DNA of 10,781 nucleotides, from assembly GCA_002067325.1 (NCBI GenBank), contig MVQY01000124.1, positions 1-10,781 of the forward strand. The letters run 5' to 3'. Under the pieces are notes generated by a model, which saw nothing but the letters and a program-made list of their open reading frames with translations, was not told the DNA's origin and ran no database searches. Shown in pieces: positions 1 to 6,396 of this stretch. This stretch comes from Methanobacterium sp. PtaU1.Bin097 (lineage in GTDB: Archaea > Methanobacteriota > Methanobacteria > Methanobacteriales > Methanobacteriaceae). Position 1 is the stretch's first letter, and every line of letters starts with the position of its first letter. The translations under genes were made by a program, and so were the position numbers.

Positions 1-395
1 ACTGCCTCTTCAAGCATCTCAATTCTGACATGTGCCGGGGGCCAGGGGTCTCCTAATACATGTTCGTTCAGGTTCTCCCCTGATCCCAATCCCAGCATGA
101 ATCTACCGGGCATCATGGAAGCTGTTGTGGCTGCGGCCTGGGCAATGATAACTGGATTTATTCGGATGGTGGGGCAGGTAACTGCAGTTCCCACCTTTAA
201 CTTTGTGGTTGACTGCGAAACACCGCCCAGGGTGCACCATACAAAGGGGCTTTCACCCTGTTTATCTACCCATGGGTGGTAGTGATCTGAAGCCATGGCA
301 AAGCTAAAGCCTGCTTCTTCAGCCATTTTAGCGTATCGCACAAGATCTAGAGGATTGGTGTCCTCACTGGATAATTTATAACCTAATTTAACCAT
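1..395 (-). CDS. F420-dependent oxidoreductase, glucose-6-phosphate dehydrogenase-like (3' part outside window)
   Basis: This is the N-terminal 131 residues of a luciferase-fold (TIM barrel) flavin-like oxidoreductase that uses coenzyme F420. The ATG at 395 is preceded by GGGAG seven bases upstream, and the protein opens MVKLGYKLSSE. From memory, it lines up with Mycobacterium F420-dependent glucose-6-phosphate dehydrogenase at a constant offset of two residues. The active-site set Glu13, Asp39, His40, Trp44 and Glu109 appears here as E11, D37, H38, W42 (in SDHYHPW) and E107 (in GSGENLNE). The family is usually about 320-340 residues, so roughly 60% is missing, including the phosphate-binding lysines and arginine that would show whether a sugar phosphate fits. 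Methanogens have no obvious need for glucose-6-phosphate oxidation. A secondary-alcohol dehydrogenase of the related Adf type, or another substrate, is equally possible. The cofactor is fairly sure; the substrate is unknown. Confidence 0.85.
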   Translation of the reverse strand, partial: MVKLGYKLSSEDTNPLDLVRYAKMAEEAGFSFAMASDHYHPWVDKQGESPFVWCTLGGVSQSTTKLKVGTAVTCPTIRINPVIIAQAAATTASMMPGRFMLGLGSGENLNEHVLGDPWPPAHVRIEMLEEA

Positions 396-725
396 ATTTA
401 ATCTCCCATACCATAGTTGTTATTGCCGATTACTTTCCGGTTCAGCCAATAAAATCACCAGATAATATTTTGTTCAAATAATTATAAAAAAATTTGGCCA
501 ATACCGGCCTATCCAGGTTTAATACGGTTTTACATGAATAACAATTTTACAGGGAAGATCAATCATAAATTCCGGTTGAAATTTTACCTTTAAATGAAAA
601 GAAGCACCAGTAAACGTTTATACTTTGGAATTTTCCAGTATAAAAAAGGGTTTGATTAAACAAAGCTGTAAGAGTGGGATTATCTAAATAGAAGATAAAA
701 CACATTATATTATTATTACGATGGT
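396..725. other. Gene-free intergenic region
   Basis: This 330-bp A/T-rich stretch separates the end of the HEPN gene from the F420 oxidoreductase gene. It holds the candidate TATA box at 481-488 and the leader of the downstream gene. The only open frames are trivial (19 and 21 codons on the plus strand from 535 and 595, 15 on the minus strand), and none has a ribosome binding site. No tRNA-like fold, strong stem-loop or insertion-sequence end was seen. Termination of the HEPN operon presumably occurs here, but only short T runs (around 680-690, minus strand) are visible. Confidence 0.5.
481..488 (-). promoter_or_regulatory. Possible TATA box for the F420 oxidoreductase gene
   Basis: On the minus strand this reads TTTATAAT, extended as TTTTTTATAATTATT. 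It is the best archaeal TATA-like sequence upstream of the ATG at 395. A start site about 25-27 bases downstream would fall near 458 and give a leader of roughly 60 bases that includes the GGGAG ribosome binding site. The surroundings are A/T-rich, so a chance match is possible. Confidence 0.35.
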
Positions 726-1136
726 CTATTCTAACTCAGTTTCTACTTTTTTAATTATTTTTTCTGCTCTTGTAATTGCATTTTGGGCTTCGGTCATGGT
801 AACTATTCCACTAATATCGTACACAGATTGGTGTCTTTTTCGCCTCATTCGATCTAGATACGTGGCATCTTCCTTTCCCAACATTACTTCCGCAAACTTG
901 ACCACTGCCCGGTGGGATTTCCTACGGGAAGGACGGTAACCTTCCTGAAACATAAGAGCCCGTATTGCCTGTAGGATGGAGTTGTACGCTATATTGAATG
1001 ACCAATCAAAATCATTTTCGAGCATTTTTCGGGCTGATTTCAGATCCCGGTGTGCGAGTTGCAGGGAATTTTCCACCCTCTGGGGGTCTGGTGGTAATTT
1101 ACGGATATAACCATCTTTTTCCAGTTCGTCCAGCAT
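726..1136 (-). CDS. HEPN-domain protein, probable toxin of an MNT/HEPN pair
   Basis: The 136-residue protein looks like a HEPN domain, the all-helical fold shared by many RNase toxins. Helices carry a mid-domain FNIAYNSILQAIRALMF segment (about residues 47-63). A C-terminal RMRRKRHQSVYD segment places R96 five residues before H102, fitting the family R-X4-6-H catalytic motif, with Y106 close by. In studied HepT toxins a tyrosine near this motif is AMP-modified by the partner nucleotidyltransferase. Y106 could be the equivalent here, which is an inference. The ATG follows the TAG of the upstream nucleotidyltransferase gene with no gap. A strong AGGTGA ribosome binding site lies inside that gene, so the two are co-transcribed and probably translationally coupled. 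The alternative is a non-toxic HEPN accessory protein of the same pair. Confidence 0.8.
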   Translation of the reverse strand: MLDELEKDGYIRKLPPDPQRVENSLQLAHRDLKSARKMLENDFDWSFNIAYNSILQAIRALMFQEGYRPSRRKSHRAVVKFAEVMLGKEDATYLDRMRRKRHQSVYDISGIVTMTEAQNAITRAEKIIKKVETELE

Positions 1137-1697
1137 CTAAATTTCACCTATGATGATGATTTTAGGTTCTTTAATTATCTGAGTCAGTAAAGGGTCATTT
1201 TTTTTAAGTCTTTCCTGATATTCATCTTTACTTAGAAGGACATAGTTTATCTCGCGTGATAGTTTTCTTTCCAACGCGGCCAGTTTTTGGATTAACAGGT
1301 TTTCATCAATGTTTCCTACCAGTAAAAGGTCTACATCACTTTCTGGACCGGCCTGTAGAGATGCGAACGAACCAAATATAAATGCCAGTTCAATCTGGCC
1401 TAAGTCTTTTACATTCTCCGTCAGAAGATGTGAAACTCCTTCAGTTTTCATAACCATGCCGTAAAGCTCTGGATAAATAGGAAAATCCTGGTTAACACTG
1501 TAATATTTAAGATTACCCGTTTTTCTACTTACCAATAGACCCATATCTTCCAGATTGGAAAGCTCTCTTCTAACTGAGTTTATATTCTCCTGCACCTTAT
1601 TGGTGATCTCTCGTACGTACATGTCTTCATTGGGGTTTAACATAAATAGGGTTATGATCTTACTCCGTGAGCGGGAAGTGAATAACTTCTCTAACAT
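1137..1697 (-). CDS. Winged-helix/nucleotidyltransferase fusion, probable antitoxin of the MNT/HEPN pair
   Basis: This 186-residue protein has two parts. Residues 1-70 form a winged-helix DNA-binding domain: YVREITNKV, then the recognition helix INSVRRELSNLEDMGLL, then the wing around 57-67. Residues 100-186 form a minimal nucleotidyltransferase with the GSF motif at 109-111 and the acidic pair D121 and D123 in SDVDLLLVG. The third carboxylate expected on a later strand seems to be replaced by N151 in REINYVLLS; related winged-helix/MNT proteins, as I recall them, share this REVN-like motif. MNT antitoxins inactivate HEPN toxins by adding AMP. The fused DNA-binding domain suggests the protein also controls its own operon. 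The ATG at 1697 has no ribosome binding site, but a TATA box is centred about 27 bases upstream, so the mRNA is probably leaderless. Confidence 0.82.
   Translation of the reverse strand: MLEKLFTSRSRSKIITLFMLNPNEDMYVREITNKVQENINSVRRELSNLEDMGLLVSRKTGNLKYYSVNQDFPIYPELYGMVMKTEGVSHLLTENVKDLGQIELAFIFGSFASLQAGPESDVDLLLVGNIDENLLIQKLAALERKLSREINYVLLSKDEYQERLKKNDPLLTQIIKEPKIIIIGEI
1144..1149 (-). promoter_or_regulatory. Ribosome binding site of the HEPN gene, inside the upstream gene
   Basis: The minus strand reads AGGTGA, then seven bases (AATTTAG, ending in the TAG stop of the nucleotidyltransferase gene), then the HEPN ATG. It matches the archaeal consensus GGAGGTGA and fixes the HEPN start. Lying within the last codons of the upstream gene, it favours coupled translation of the pair. 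Confidence 0.75.
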
Positions 1698-1739
1698 GTA
1701 TAAAAATTGTATTCAATTGTATAAATAATTTATTCAATT
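1698..1739. repeat. Two tandem 21-bp repeats abutting the antitoxin start codon
   Basis: Read on the minus strand, units at 1739-1719 and 1718-1698 are directly adjacent and match at 18 of 21 positions. Both begin AATTGAATA and end TTTATAC, and the second ends at the base before the ATG. The spacing is two helical turns, so equivalent bases face the same side of the DNA. The upstream unit contains the TATA box. This is the layout of an autoregulatory operator, and the winged-helix domain of the first gene is the obvious candidate binder. That assignment is inference. Confidence 0.6.
1719..1728 (-). promoter_or_regulatory. TATA box of the toxin-antitoxin operon
   Basis: The minus strand reads TTATTTATAC here, centred about 27 bases upstream of the A of the ATG at 1697. 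That is the normal archaeal distance from TATA box to transcription start, so transcription probably begins at or very near the start codon. This agrees with the lack of a ribosome binding site. The box lies inside the first 21-bp repeat unit, so a repressor bound there would block TBP. Confidence 0.55.
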
Positions 1740-2061
1740 TGTTACTGTTTCATGATCATATTTAATACTTATTTACAACTACTTAATAATATCTTCCCCT
1801 TATTCCATAATACTACTATATTTTTATCTCCACACACCTCCCTATGATGGCTGTCCTTTTTCATAAACGATCTGGTCATTAGGGATCGAGGATTGGATTA
1901 TATTTACTGGTAATGGGATAGTCAGGAATGGATTATTCTGTCTTATGGTAGATAAACCAAGTTGTATGGTTTTGATGGTTTTATCGGAGTGAATCTGTCT
2001 AATCAGAAGTTAGATGAATATTCATAATAATTTATAATTTACAAAATCAGCACTAAAAGCA
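1740..2061. other. Gene-free A/T-rich intergenic region
   Basis: This stretch lies between the stop of the double winged-helix gene and the toxin-antitoxin promoter. It contains a 12-bp palindrome, ATGAATATTCAT, at 2014-2025. A ribosome-binding-like GGGAGGTGTG lies on the minus strand near 1833-1842, but no usable start codon follows it. A 36-codon minus-strand frame at 1769-1879 has no ribosome binding site of its own. Short T runs just after the stop at 2062 (minus strand, about 2040-2058) may end the repair operon. I see no RNA gene, mobile element or convincing decayed gene. Confidence 0.5.
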
Positions 2062-2574
2062 TCAAACAGCATAATATTCACTGTCGTTTATCTGGACTTT
2101 TCGTATTATCCCTTTATTTTCCAGGGACATGATCAGGTTATAAACCCCCAGCATGCTGAGTTTTAAATCCCCATATAAAAGCGTCCCCTCAAGTGTGTAA
2201 CGTGGAATGTGGCCTGTTTCATCGGTTAAATCTTTAATAATTTCTAAAGCCTCTATCTCCCTTTCTGATAAATCGTAGGTTTCCGCCTTTTTTATAGCCG
2301 GTTCACTTTCAATATTTACAGGCTCAGATACTGTATCCTCGGCTACCGGATCGATTGAATCTTCAACTGAATCTTCACCGGGGCTTTCCACCAGTTTAAC
2401 ATACTCTTCATTCTCGATGAATAGGATTCCCTGCTCCTCCAGGCTGAGCAGACTTCTCTGCAGTTCTTCAACTGATATGCCAAGGTCCAGTTTCAGGATG
2501 CCTAAAGGTACTCCGTCCGGGTATTCAATCTGGAAGTACTTTATTCGTTCGGTGATGATGGTTTCACTGGTCAT
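2062..2574 (-). CDS. Uncharacterised protein with two predicted winged-helix domains, last gene of the repair operon
   Basis: I do not recognise a named family for this 170-residue protein. Residues 1-62 look like one winged helix: helix TERIKYFQIEY, a recognition-type helix VEELQRSLLSLEEQGIL, and a short wing to VKLVE. Residues 63-98 are an acidic, probably disordered linker rich in Glu, Asp, Ser and Pro. Residues 100-170 look like a second winged helix: SEREIEALEIIKDLT, then the helix SMLGVYNLIMSLENKGII, and a wing ending in the C-terminal YYAV. No catalytic motif is visible. The ATG lies 9 bp after the rad50 stop with GAGG five bases upstream, so it is clearly in the operon. A DNA-binding partner of HerA-NurA or Mre11-Rad50, or a regulator of the operon, are both reasonable inferences. 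There is no direct evidence for either. Confidence 0.7.
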   Translation of the reverse strand: MTSETIITERIKYFQIEYPDGVPLGILKLDLGISVEELQRSLLSLEEQGILFIENEEYVKLVESPGEDSVEDSIDPVAEDTVSEPVNIESEPAIKKAETYDLSEREIEALEIIKDLTDETGHIPRYTLEGTLLYGDLKLSMLGVYNLIMSLENKGIIRKVQINDSEYYAV

Positions 2575-2583
2575 TTTATCCTC

Positions 2584-5028
2584 TTAATTAACCTTTGATA
2601 CTTCAGATACACCGTCTATCTTTTCTATCTGGAAGATGTTATCTGCAAAACTTTCCAGCTCCCTTTCATGGGAAACTATGATTATTTGGGGATAGTTCAG
2701 TTCGTTAAGTATGTCTCTGATTTTAAATAGCTGTTCTTTACTGAAGCCGTCGGTGGGCTCGTCCATTATGAGTAGATTGGATTTCATACCTGTGGAAACT
2801 TTCTGTACGATGTTGTTCAGGGCTAATCTGTATGCTAATGCTACGCTGGTTTTTTCTCCTCCACTCAGGTAATTTATTTCCTGCTGGAAGCCGTCCTGTT
2901 CAATTATAGGGGTGAATTCTTCGTCGATTTTCCCGGTTTTACTGGGGTCATCTATGAGTAGGTTGAACCAGTTTTTGAAGTTTTCATCAAAGTCCAGGTG
3001 AATATTCTGCATCACATGTTTTTCTATCACACTCAAGGTCGGAATCAGGTAATCAGTGAGCCAACTATGATAATTCTTGAGTACTTCTAACCGATTATGC
3101 AACGTCTCCTTTTCTTTTATCTCCTTGTCAAGTTGATGTACATCCTCGGTTAATCTTTTTACTAAAGTTTGAGTTTCTACCACCTTGTCATTGACACCCC
3201 TATACTCCTCATCGGTACTATCATGAAGGGATTGAACTTCTACCAGTTTTCTATCAATCTCAGGGAGCTGTTTAATTATTTCCTTTGACTTCGTAAGATT
3301 CACATCTAATTGTTTGATTTTGTCTGTGAGGGTTTCTATTTCCGACTTTTTCCTCTCTATTTTCTCTATATTTTTGTTATATTGGTATCTGATACTTTCT
3401 AAGCTTTTCTGTGCCTCGAAGTACTTGTTAAGTTTTTCCTGCAAATCCTCGAGGTGCTGGATGTACTGGTCAAAATTCCCGAAATCATTATCTTCCTGGA
3501 TATTTAGAGACAACATATCATCAATATTTGAAATATTTCCCTCTACTCTATTTATTCTAGAGTTGACATCATCTAATTCATCAAATTTATTTATTATGGA
3601 TTTATAGTTCGATAGTTCATTTCTAATTTGTTCTATGAGGGTATTATCATCTTCTATTTGCTCTTCACCCTTCTTCTTTACTTCATTTAATACCTTTATT
3701 TCCGAGTTTAGTTTACGGCTTTCCCTCTCCCTCTCCTCTTTAAGGTCTTTTTTATGCGCATCGTCCAATGGACTTCCACATATGGGGCATATTTCTCCTA
3801 ACTCGTCCAAATTTTCAAGTTTATTGTTTATATCATCCAACTGTCCTTCTAATTTGTATATCTTCTTCAGGATGAGATTCACTTCTTTCTGGTGTTGGGA
3901 TAGAAGATCCCTGGATTCTCTTAATTTCTGGGTCAATTCCTGATTTTCTTTGATGAAATCATCCCTGGTTTTATCCTTCCAATCCTCTAGTTTTTCCTTT
4001 ATAACCGCCTTATTTTCTTTAAGCAGCTTTAACGTTGTAAACAATTCTTTACGATTCTGTACCGCTTCTTTAATCAGTTTAATTTTTTCTTTAAGTTCTT
4101 CCGGGCTTATGCTGGTGGGTTTTTCAATCTTCTCCAGTTTGTCCATTTCCGGCCTGAACTTTTCCTGATTTTCTATTTCTGTTTCCTGAATTTCATCTTG
4201 ATATCTGGTTATTAAATCGTCTCTATCTTTGATCTGCTTTTCCAGGTGGGGAATTTCGTTTTCAACCTGTCTAAGTCTGAATTCAATTTCTTTAAGATTT
4301 ACAAGCTTTTCTCTATATTTACTTAAGGCCGACTCAAGTTCAGCTCTTTTTTCAGTGCTTAGAGCCAGAACCCGATTATTATCAGTTAGTTTTCTGTTTA
4401 ATTCTATTAAAGAGGCTTTCTTCTGTTCTAAGTCAGAAACCTGTCCACTCAGATAGTTTATTTTGTCTTTTATTCCATTTGAAATTAATTTGGCGTTATC
4501 TGCTGCAGTTTTATAGTCTTCAATACCAAAAGCCTTTCTGAGTGTTTCCAGTCGGGTGTCAGGCTTCTGTGCGAGAATGAATTTCATCTCCTCCTGGGGA
4601 GTGTAAACAGCATACCTGTAGATGACACTCTGGGCCCGGGGGTTTGGTGGTTCCTTGAAGTTCAGGATATCCAGGATCCTCTCCTTGATCTCAGATGGTG
4701 AAAGCTGCACCTTCCTCCCATCCGCACTTAGGAAAGCTTTATCCTGCCTCACCGAGTCATTATTACCCCTTACAAGTGTCCTTTTAATCTGGTACTCCTT
4801 TTCTTCCACATTAAAGCTTAAAAATACTGAACCCTTCTTAGACCCCTTACGGAGCAGGGCATCTCCCCTCTGGTTTCCCAGTCCAAAGAGGGCGAACTCC
4901 ATGGCCATGAGTATGGTTGATTTGCCGGATCCAACATCACCCTCAAAAAGGGAGGTTCCACTGGGGAAGTCTATCTTCTCCTTCTCGTAGCTCCTTATGT
5001 TCTCCATCTGCAGTGTCTTGAAAATCAT
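2584..5028 (-). CDS. rad50: Rad50, SMC-like ATPase of the Mre11-Rad50 complex
   Basis: Rad50 is the ABC-type ATPase that, with Mre11, binds, tethers and processes DNA double-strand ends. All hallmark parts are present. The Walker A motif is GDVGSGKST at 30-38 and the Q-loop glutamine is Q145 (VYTPQEEM). A long charged coiled coil runs from about 175 to 650, split by the zinc hook CPIC (C414 and C417) almost exactly mid-protein. The signature motif is LSGGE at 721-725, Walker B and the D-loop are MDEPTDG with D756 and E757, and the switch histidine is H787. At 814 residues it is a little shorter than Pyrococcus Rad50 (about 880), so the coiled coil is relatively short. The ATG lies 21 bp after the mre11 stop. 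GGAG sits 10 bases upstream of it, slightly farther than usual. M8 is an alternative start, but family members begin close to M1. The gene appears intact. Confidence 0.97.
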   Translation of the reverse strand: MIFKTLQMENIRSYEKEKIDFPSGTSLFEGDVGSGKSTILMAMEFALFGLGNQRGDALLRKGSKKGSVFLSFNVEEKEYQIKRTLVRGNNDSVRQDKAFLSADGRKVQLSPSEIKERILDILNFKEPPNPRAQSVIYRYAVYTPQEEMKFILAQKPDTRLETLRKAFGIEDYKTAADNAKLISNGIKDKINYLSGQVSDLEQKKASLIELNRKLTDNNRVLALSTEKRAELESALSKYREKLVNLKEIEFRLRQVENEIPHLEKQIKDRDDLITRYQDEIQETEIENQEKFRPEMDKLEKIEKPTSISPEELKEKIKLIKEAVQNRKELFTTLKLLKENKAVIKEKLEDWKDKTRDDFIKENQELTQKLRESRDLLSQHQKEVNLILKKIYKLEGQLDDINNKLENLDELGEICPICGSPLDDAHKKDLKEERERESRKLNSEIKVLNEVKKKGEEQIEDDNTLIEQIRNELSNYKSIINKFDELDDVNSRINRVEGNISNIDDMLSLNIQEDNDFGNFDQYIQHLEDLQEKLNKYFEAQKSLESIRYQYNKNIEKIERKKSEIETLTDKIKQLDVNLTKSKEIIKQLPEIDRKLVEVQSLHDSTDEEYRGVNDKVVETQTLVKRLTEDVHQLDKEIKEKETLHNRLEVLKNYHSWLTDYLIPTLSVIEKHVMQNIHLDFDENFKNWFNLLIDDPSKTGKIDEEFTPIIEQDGFQQEINYLSGGEKTSVALAYRLALNNIVQKVSTGMKSNLLIMDEPTDGFSKEQLFKIRDILNELNYPQIIIVSHERELESFADNIFQIEKIDGVSEVSKVN

Positions 5029-5049
5029 GAGTGAATGGCTCCGTTATTA

Positions 5050-6345
5050 TTATTTTATTATGTCCTCCAAGCCCAGTACTGAAAGGGATTCGTTTAAAAT
5101 CCTGAGGTTATATTCTCCCTTTTTTTCGTTGGTTTTCTGGTTTTGTCTTAATATTTTAAGCAGTCTGGTTGCCAGTTCCTTTCCATTAGTGCTGTTTAGT
5201 TCTTCTAATGGTAGGTCTATGTTTTTTAAGTTTTCCAGAAGGAGGTTCTCCTCTATTTCTTCTACAGTTTCGCCTTTAACCCTTATCTCCGTATATTCTC
5301 GTGAAATAAGGCCGTGGTAATTGATGCTGACGTGGAGGGCACTGGCTTCCTTCAGGTATTTTCTAACCTCCTGGAAGTTCACGTCACTGGTTTTACCACT
5401 GGATAATTCTCCTCTAACCTTTAAAACTATGATCCTTCCCTCTATTTCGCCCTGATTTTTTCTTCTTTCAAGTTCCTTTTTAATCTCTTCATTCATCTGG
5501 GTTGAATTCTTATGATCCGCGTTGAACTCCAGGTACAGGTATTTTACAAGCTCTAAAGGGTGGAATTTTAGATCCGCACATGAGTTGATGTGGTCGTCGT
5601 ATTCTATTATGTAGAATCCTCTTTTCTCGCCTTTGGCACTTATCTCCAGGTCCCGGGGATAACCTCCGAATAATGGTCCGGAGTAGGTGATGACACCGTA
5701 TCCTTCCAGTTTATCCTCGCACACCCTTTTATGTATGTGGCCCCCGGCGTAGTAGTCGAAGTTTCTGGGGAAACGTTTGATATCCATCCCTCCCATCTGT
5801 ATCAGATATTCTGGCAGGATATTCTTCACTGACGTGTGATAGACGAATATTTTAAATCCATCTTCGGCCTCTAAACTCTTCCTATCCAGGATTTCATAGT
5901 AGGAGTTGTCTATGCCCATCTTCCTCCCGGAGATTCCTGTTAGTTTGGCCCCGGTTTTAGGGTCGATGGTGAATATTAACTGGATTTGTTCCCTTTCCTG
6001 CTCGTCCTTTACCACTCGGGCATTGAAAAGCTTCTTCATAAGGCCGCTTTCGGTGATAACATCGATGATTGAGGTCTGGTTGGGGCTGAAATCATGGCTC
6101 CCATAGTTTATATACACAGGGATTCCCTTTTCTTTTACCTGGCTTAGTTTCCCCACTGCCTCTTTAACAACACCCATATCTGGTAGGTTGGAATGGAATA
6201 GATCCCCTGCTATGATTATGAAATCAACTTCTTCTGCCATGCATATGTCTAAGGCTTCCTTGAAGGCCCTGAGTTCTAATTCTTTAAGTTCAGGGTATTT
6301 CTGGGCCCCTAAATGGCAGTCTGCTATGTGGGCAAATTTGTACAT
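5050..6345 (-). CDS. mre11: Mre11, Mn-dependent DNA double-strand-break nuclease
   Basis: Mre11 is the calcineurin-like phosphoesterase that cuts DNA ends when bound to Rad50. At 431 residues it has the size of Pyrococcus Mre11. Metal-site motifs run in order: D9 and H11 (ADCHLG), D48 and H51 (GDLFH), the GNHD-equivalent at 82-85, H170 (VYHTS), and H203 and H205 (GGHIH). The GNHD motif reads GSHD, so the normally metal-binding Asn is S83, while the adjacent H84 and D85 are kept. Residues from about 300 hold the capping domain. The C-terminal helices (LKILRQNQKTN onward) would carry the Rad50-binding region. The ATG at 6345 is preceded by GGTGA at short spacing. It lies 51 bp after the herA stop, the widest gap in the operon, and that gap holds a second copy of an 18-bp dyad found upstream of nurA. 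Confidence 0.96.
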   Translation of the reverse strand: MYKFAHIADCHLGAQKYPELKELELRAFKEALDICMAEEVDFIIIAGDLFHSNLPDMGVVKEAVGKLSQVKEKGIPVYINYGSHDFSPNQTSIIDVITESGLMKKLFNARVVKDEQEREQIQLIFTIDPKTGAKLTGISGRKMGIDNSYYEILDRKSLEAEDGFKIFVYHTSVKNILPEYLIQMGGMDIKRFPRNFDYYAGGHIHKRVCEDKLEGYGVITYSGPLFGGYPRDLEISAKGEKRGFYIIEYDDHINSCADLKFHPLELVKYLYLEFNADHKNSTQMNEEIKKELERRKNQGEIEGRIIVLKVRGELSSGKTSDVNFQEVRKYLKEASALHVSINYHGLISREYTEIRVKGETVEEIEENLLLENLKNIDLPLEELNSTNGKELATRLLKILRQNQKTNEKKGEYNLRILNESLSVLGLEDIIK

Positions 6346-6361
6346 TTTTCACCAACTGATC

Positions 6362-6379
6362 TGTTTTATCAATCAAACA
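6362..6379. repeat. Second copy of an 18-bp dyad, between herA and mre11
   Basis: The sequence TGTTTTATCAATCAAACA matches the perfect dyad upstream of nurA at 17 of 18 bases; one change in the right arm weakens the symmetry. Both copies have GAT just before and AATTT just after. It ends 16 bases upstream of the mre11 ATG on the coding strand. A weak TATA-like AATAAATTT lies just upstream (about 6384-6392), so an internal promoter overlapped by a regulator site is conceivable. Confidence 0.5.
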
Positions 6380-6396
6380 ACAAAATTTATTCTTTC

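Noticed and set aside
535..660. Two tiny plus-strand frames (19 and 21 codons) in the left intergenic region
   Set aside because: They lack ribosome binding sites and recognisable sequence, and lie in A/T-rich non-coding DNA.
650..661. GTTTGATTAAAC, resembling a shortened form of the 18-bp repair-operon dyad
   Set aside because: It lacks three central bases and matches only in the A/T-rich arms, and it is far from any predicted promoter element.
726..1697. Idea that the HEPN/nucleotidyltransferase pair and the HerA-NurA operon form a joint antiviral island
   Set aside because: The repair genes look like the ordinary archaeal recombination set. The pair has its own promoter and a gap of more than 300 bp, and no other defence gene, integrase or repeat boundary is present.
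1833..1842. Strong ribosome-binding-like GGGAGGTGTG on the minus strand in the same gap
   Set aside because: No start codon at suitable spacing leads to an open frame; the next ATG is followed at once by GAA TAA.
1769..1879. 36-codon minus-strand frame starting MTRSFMKKDSHH, in the gap before the toxin-antitoxin operon
   Set aside because: No ribosome binding site precedes either ATG, the encoded peptide has no recognisable pattern, and an A/T-rich gap of this size easily holds such a frame.
2014..2025. Perfect 12-bp palindrome ATGAATATTCAT
   Set aside because: Several 12-bp palindromes are expected by chance in 10 kb of A/T-rich DNA. It is not near a start codon and has no second copy that I could find.
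3314..4990. Several long plus-strand open frames opposite rad50
   Set aside because: They are antisense shadows of the rad50 coiled coil. They are rich in Ser, Phe and Leu as expected from reversed Glu/Lys codons, and lack ribosome binding sites and domain features.
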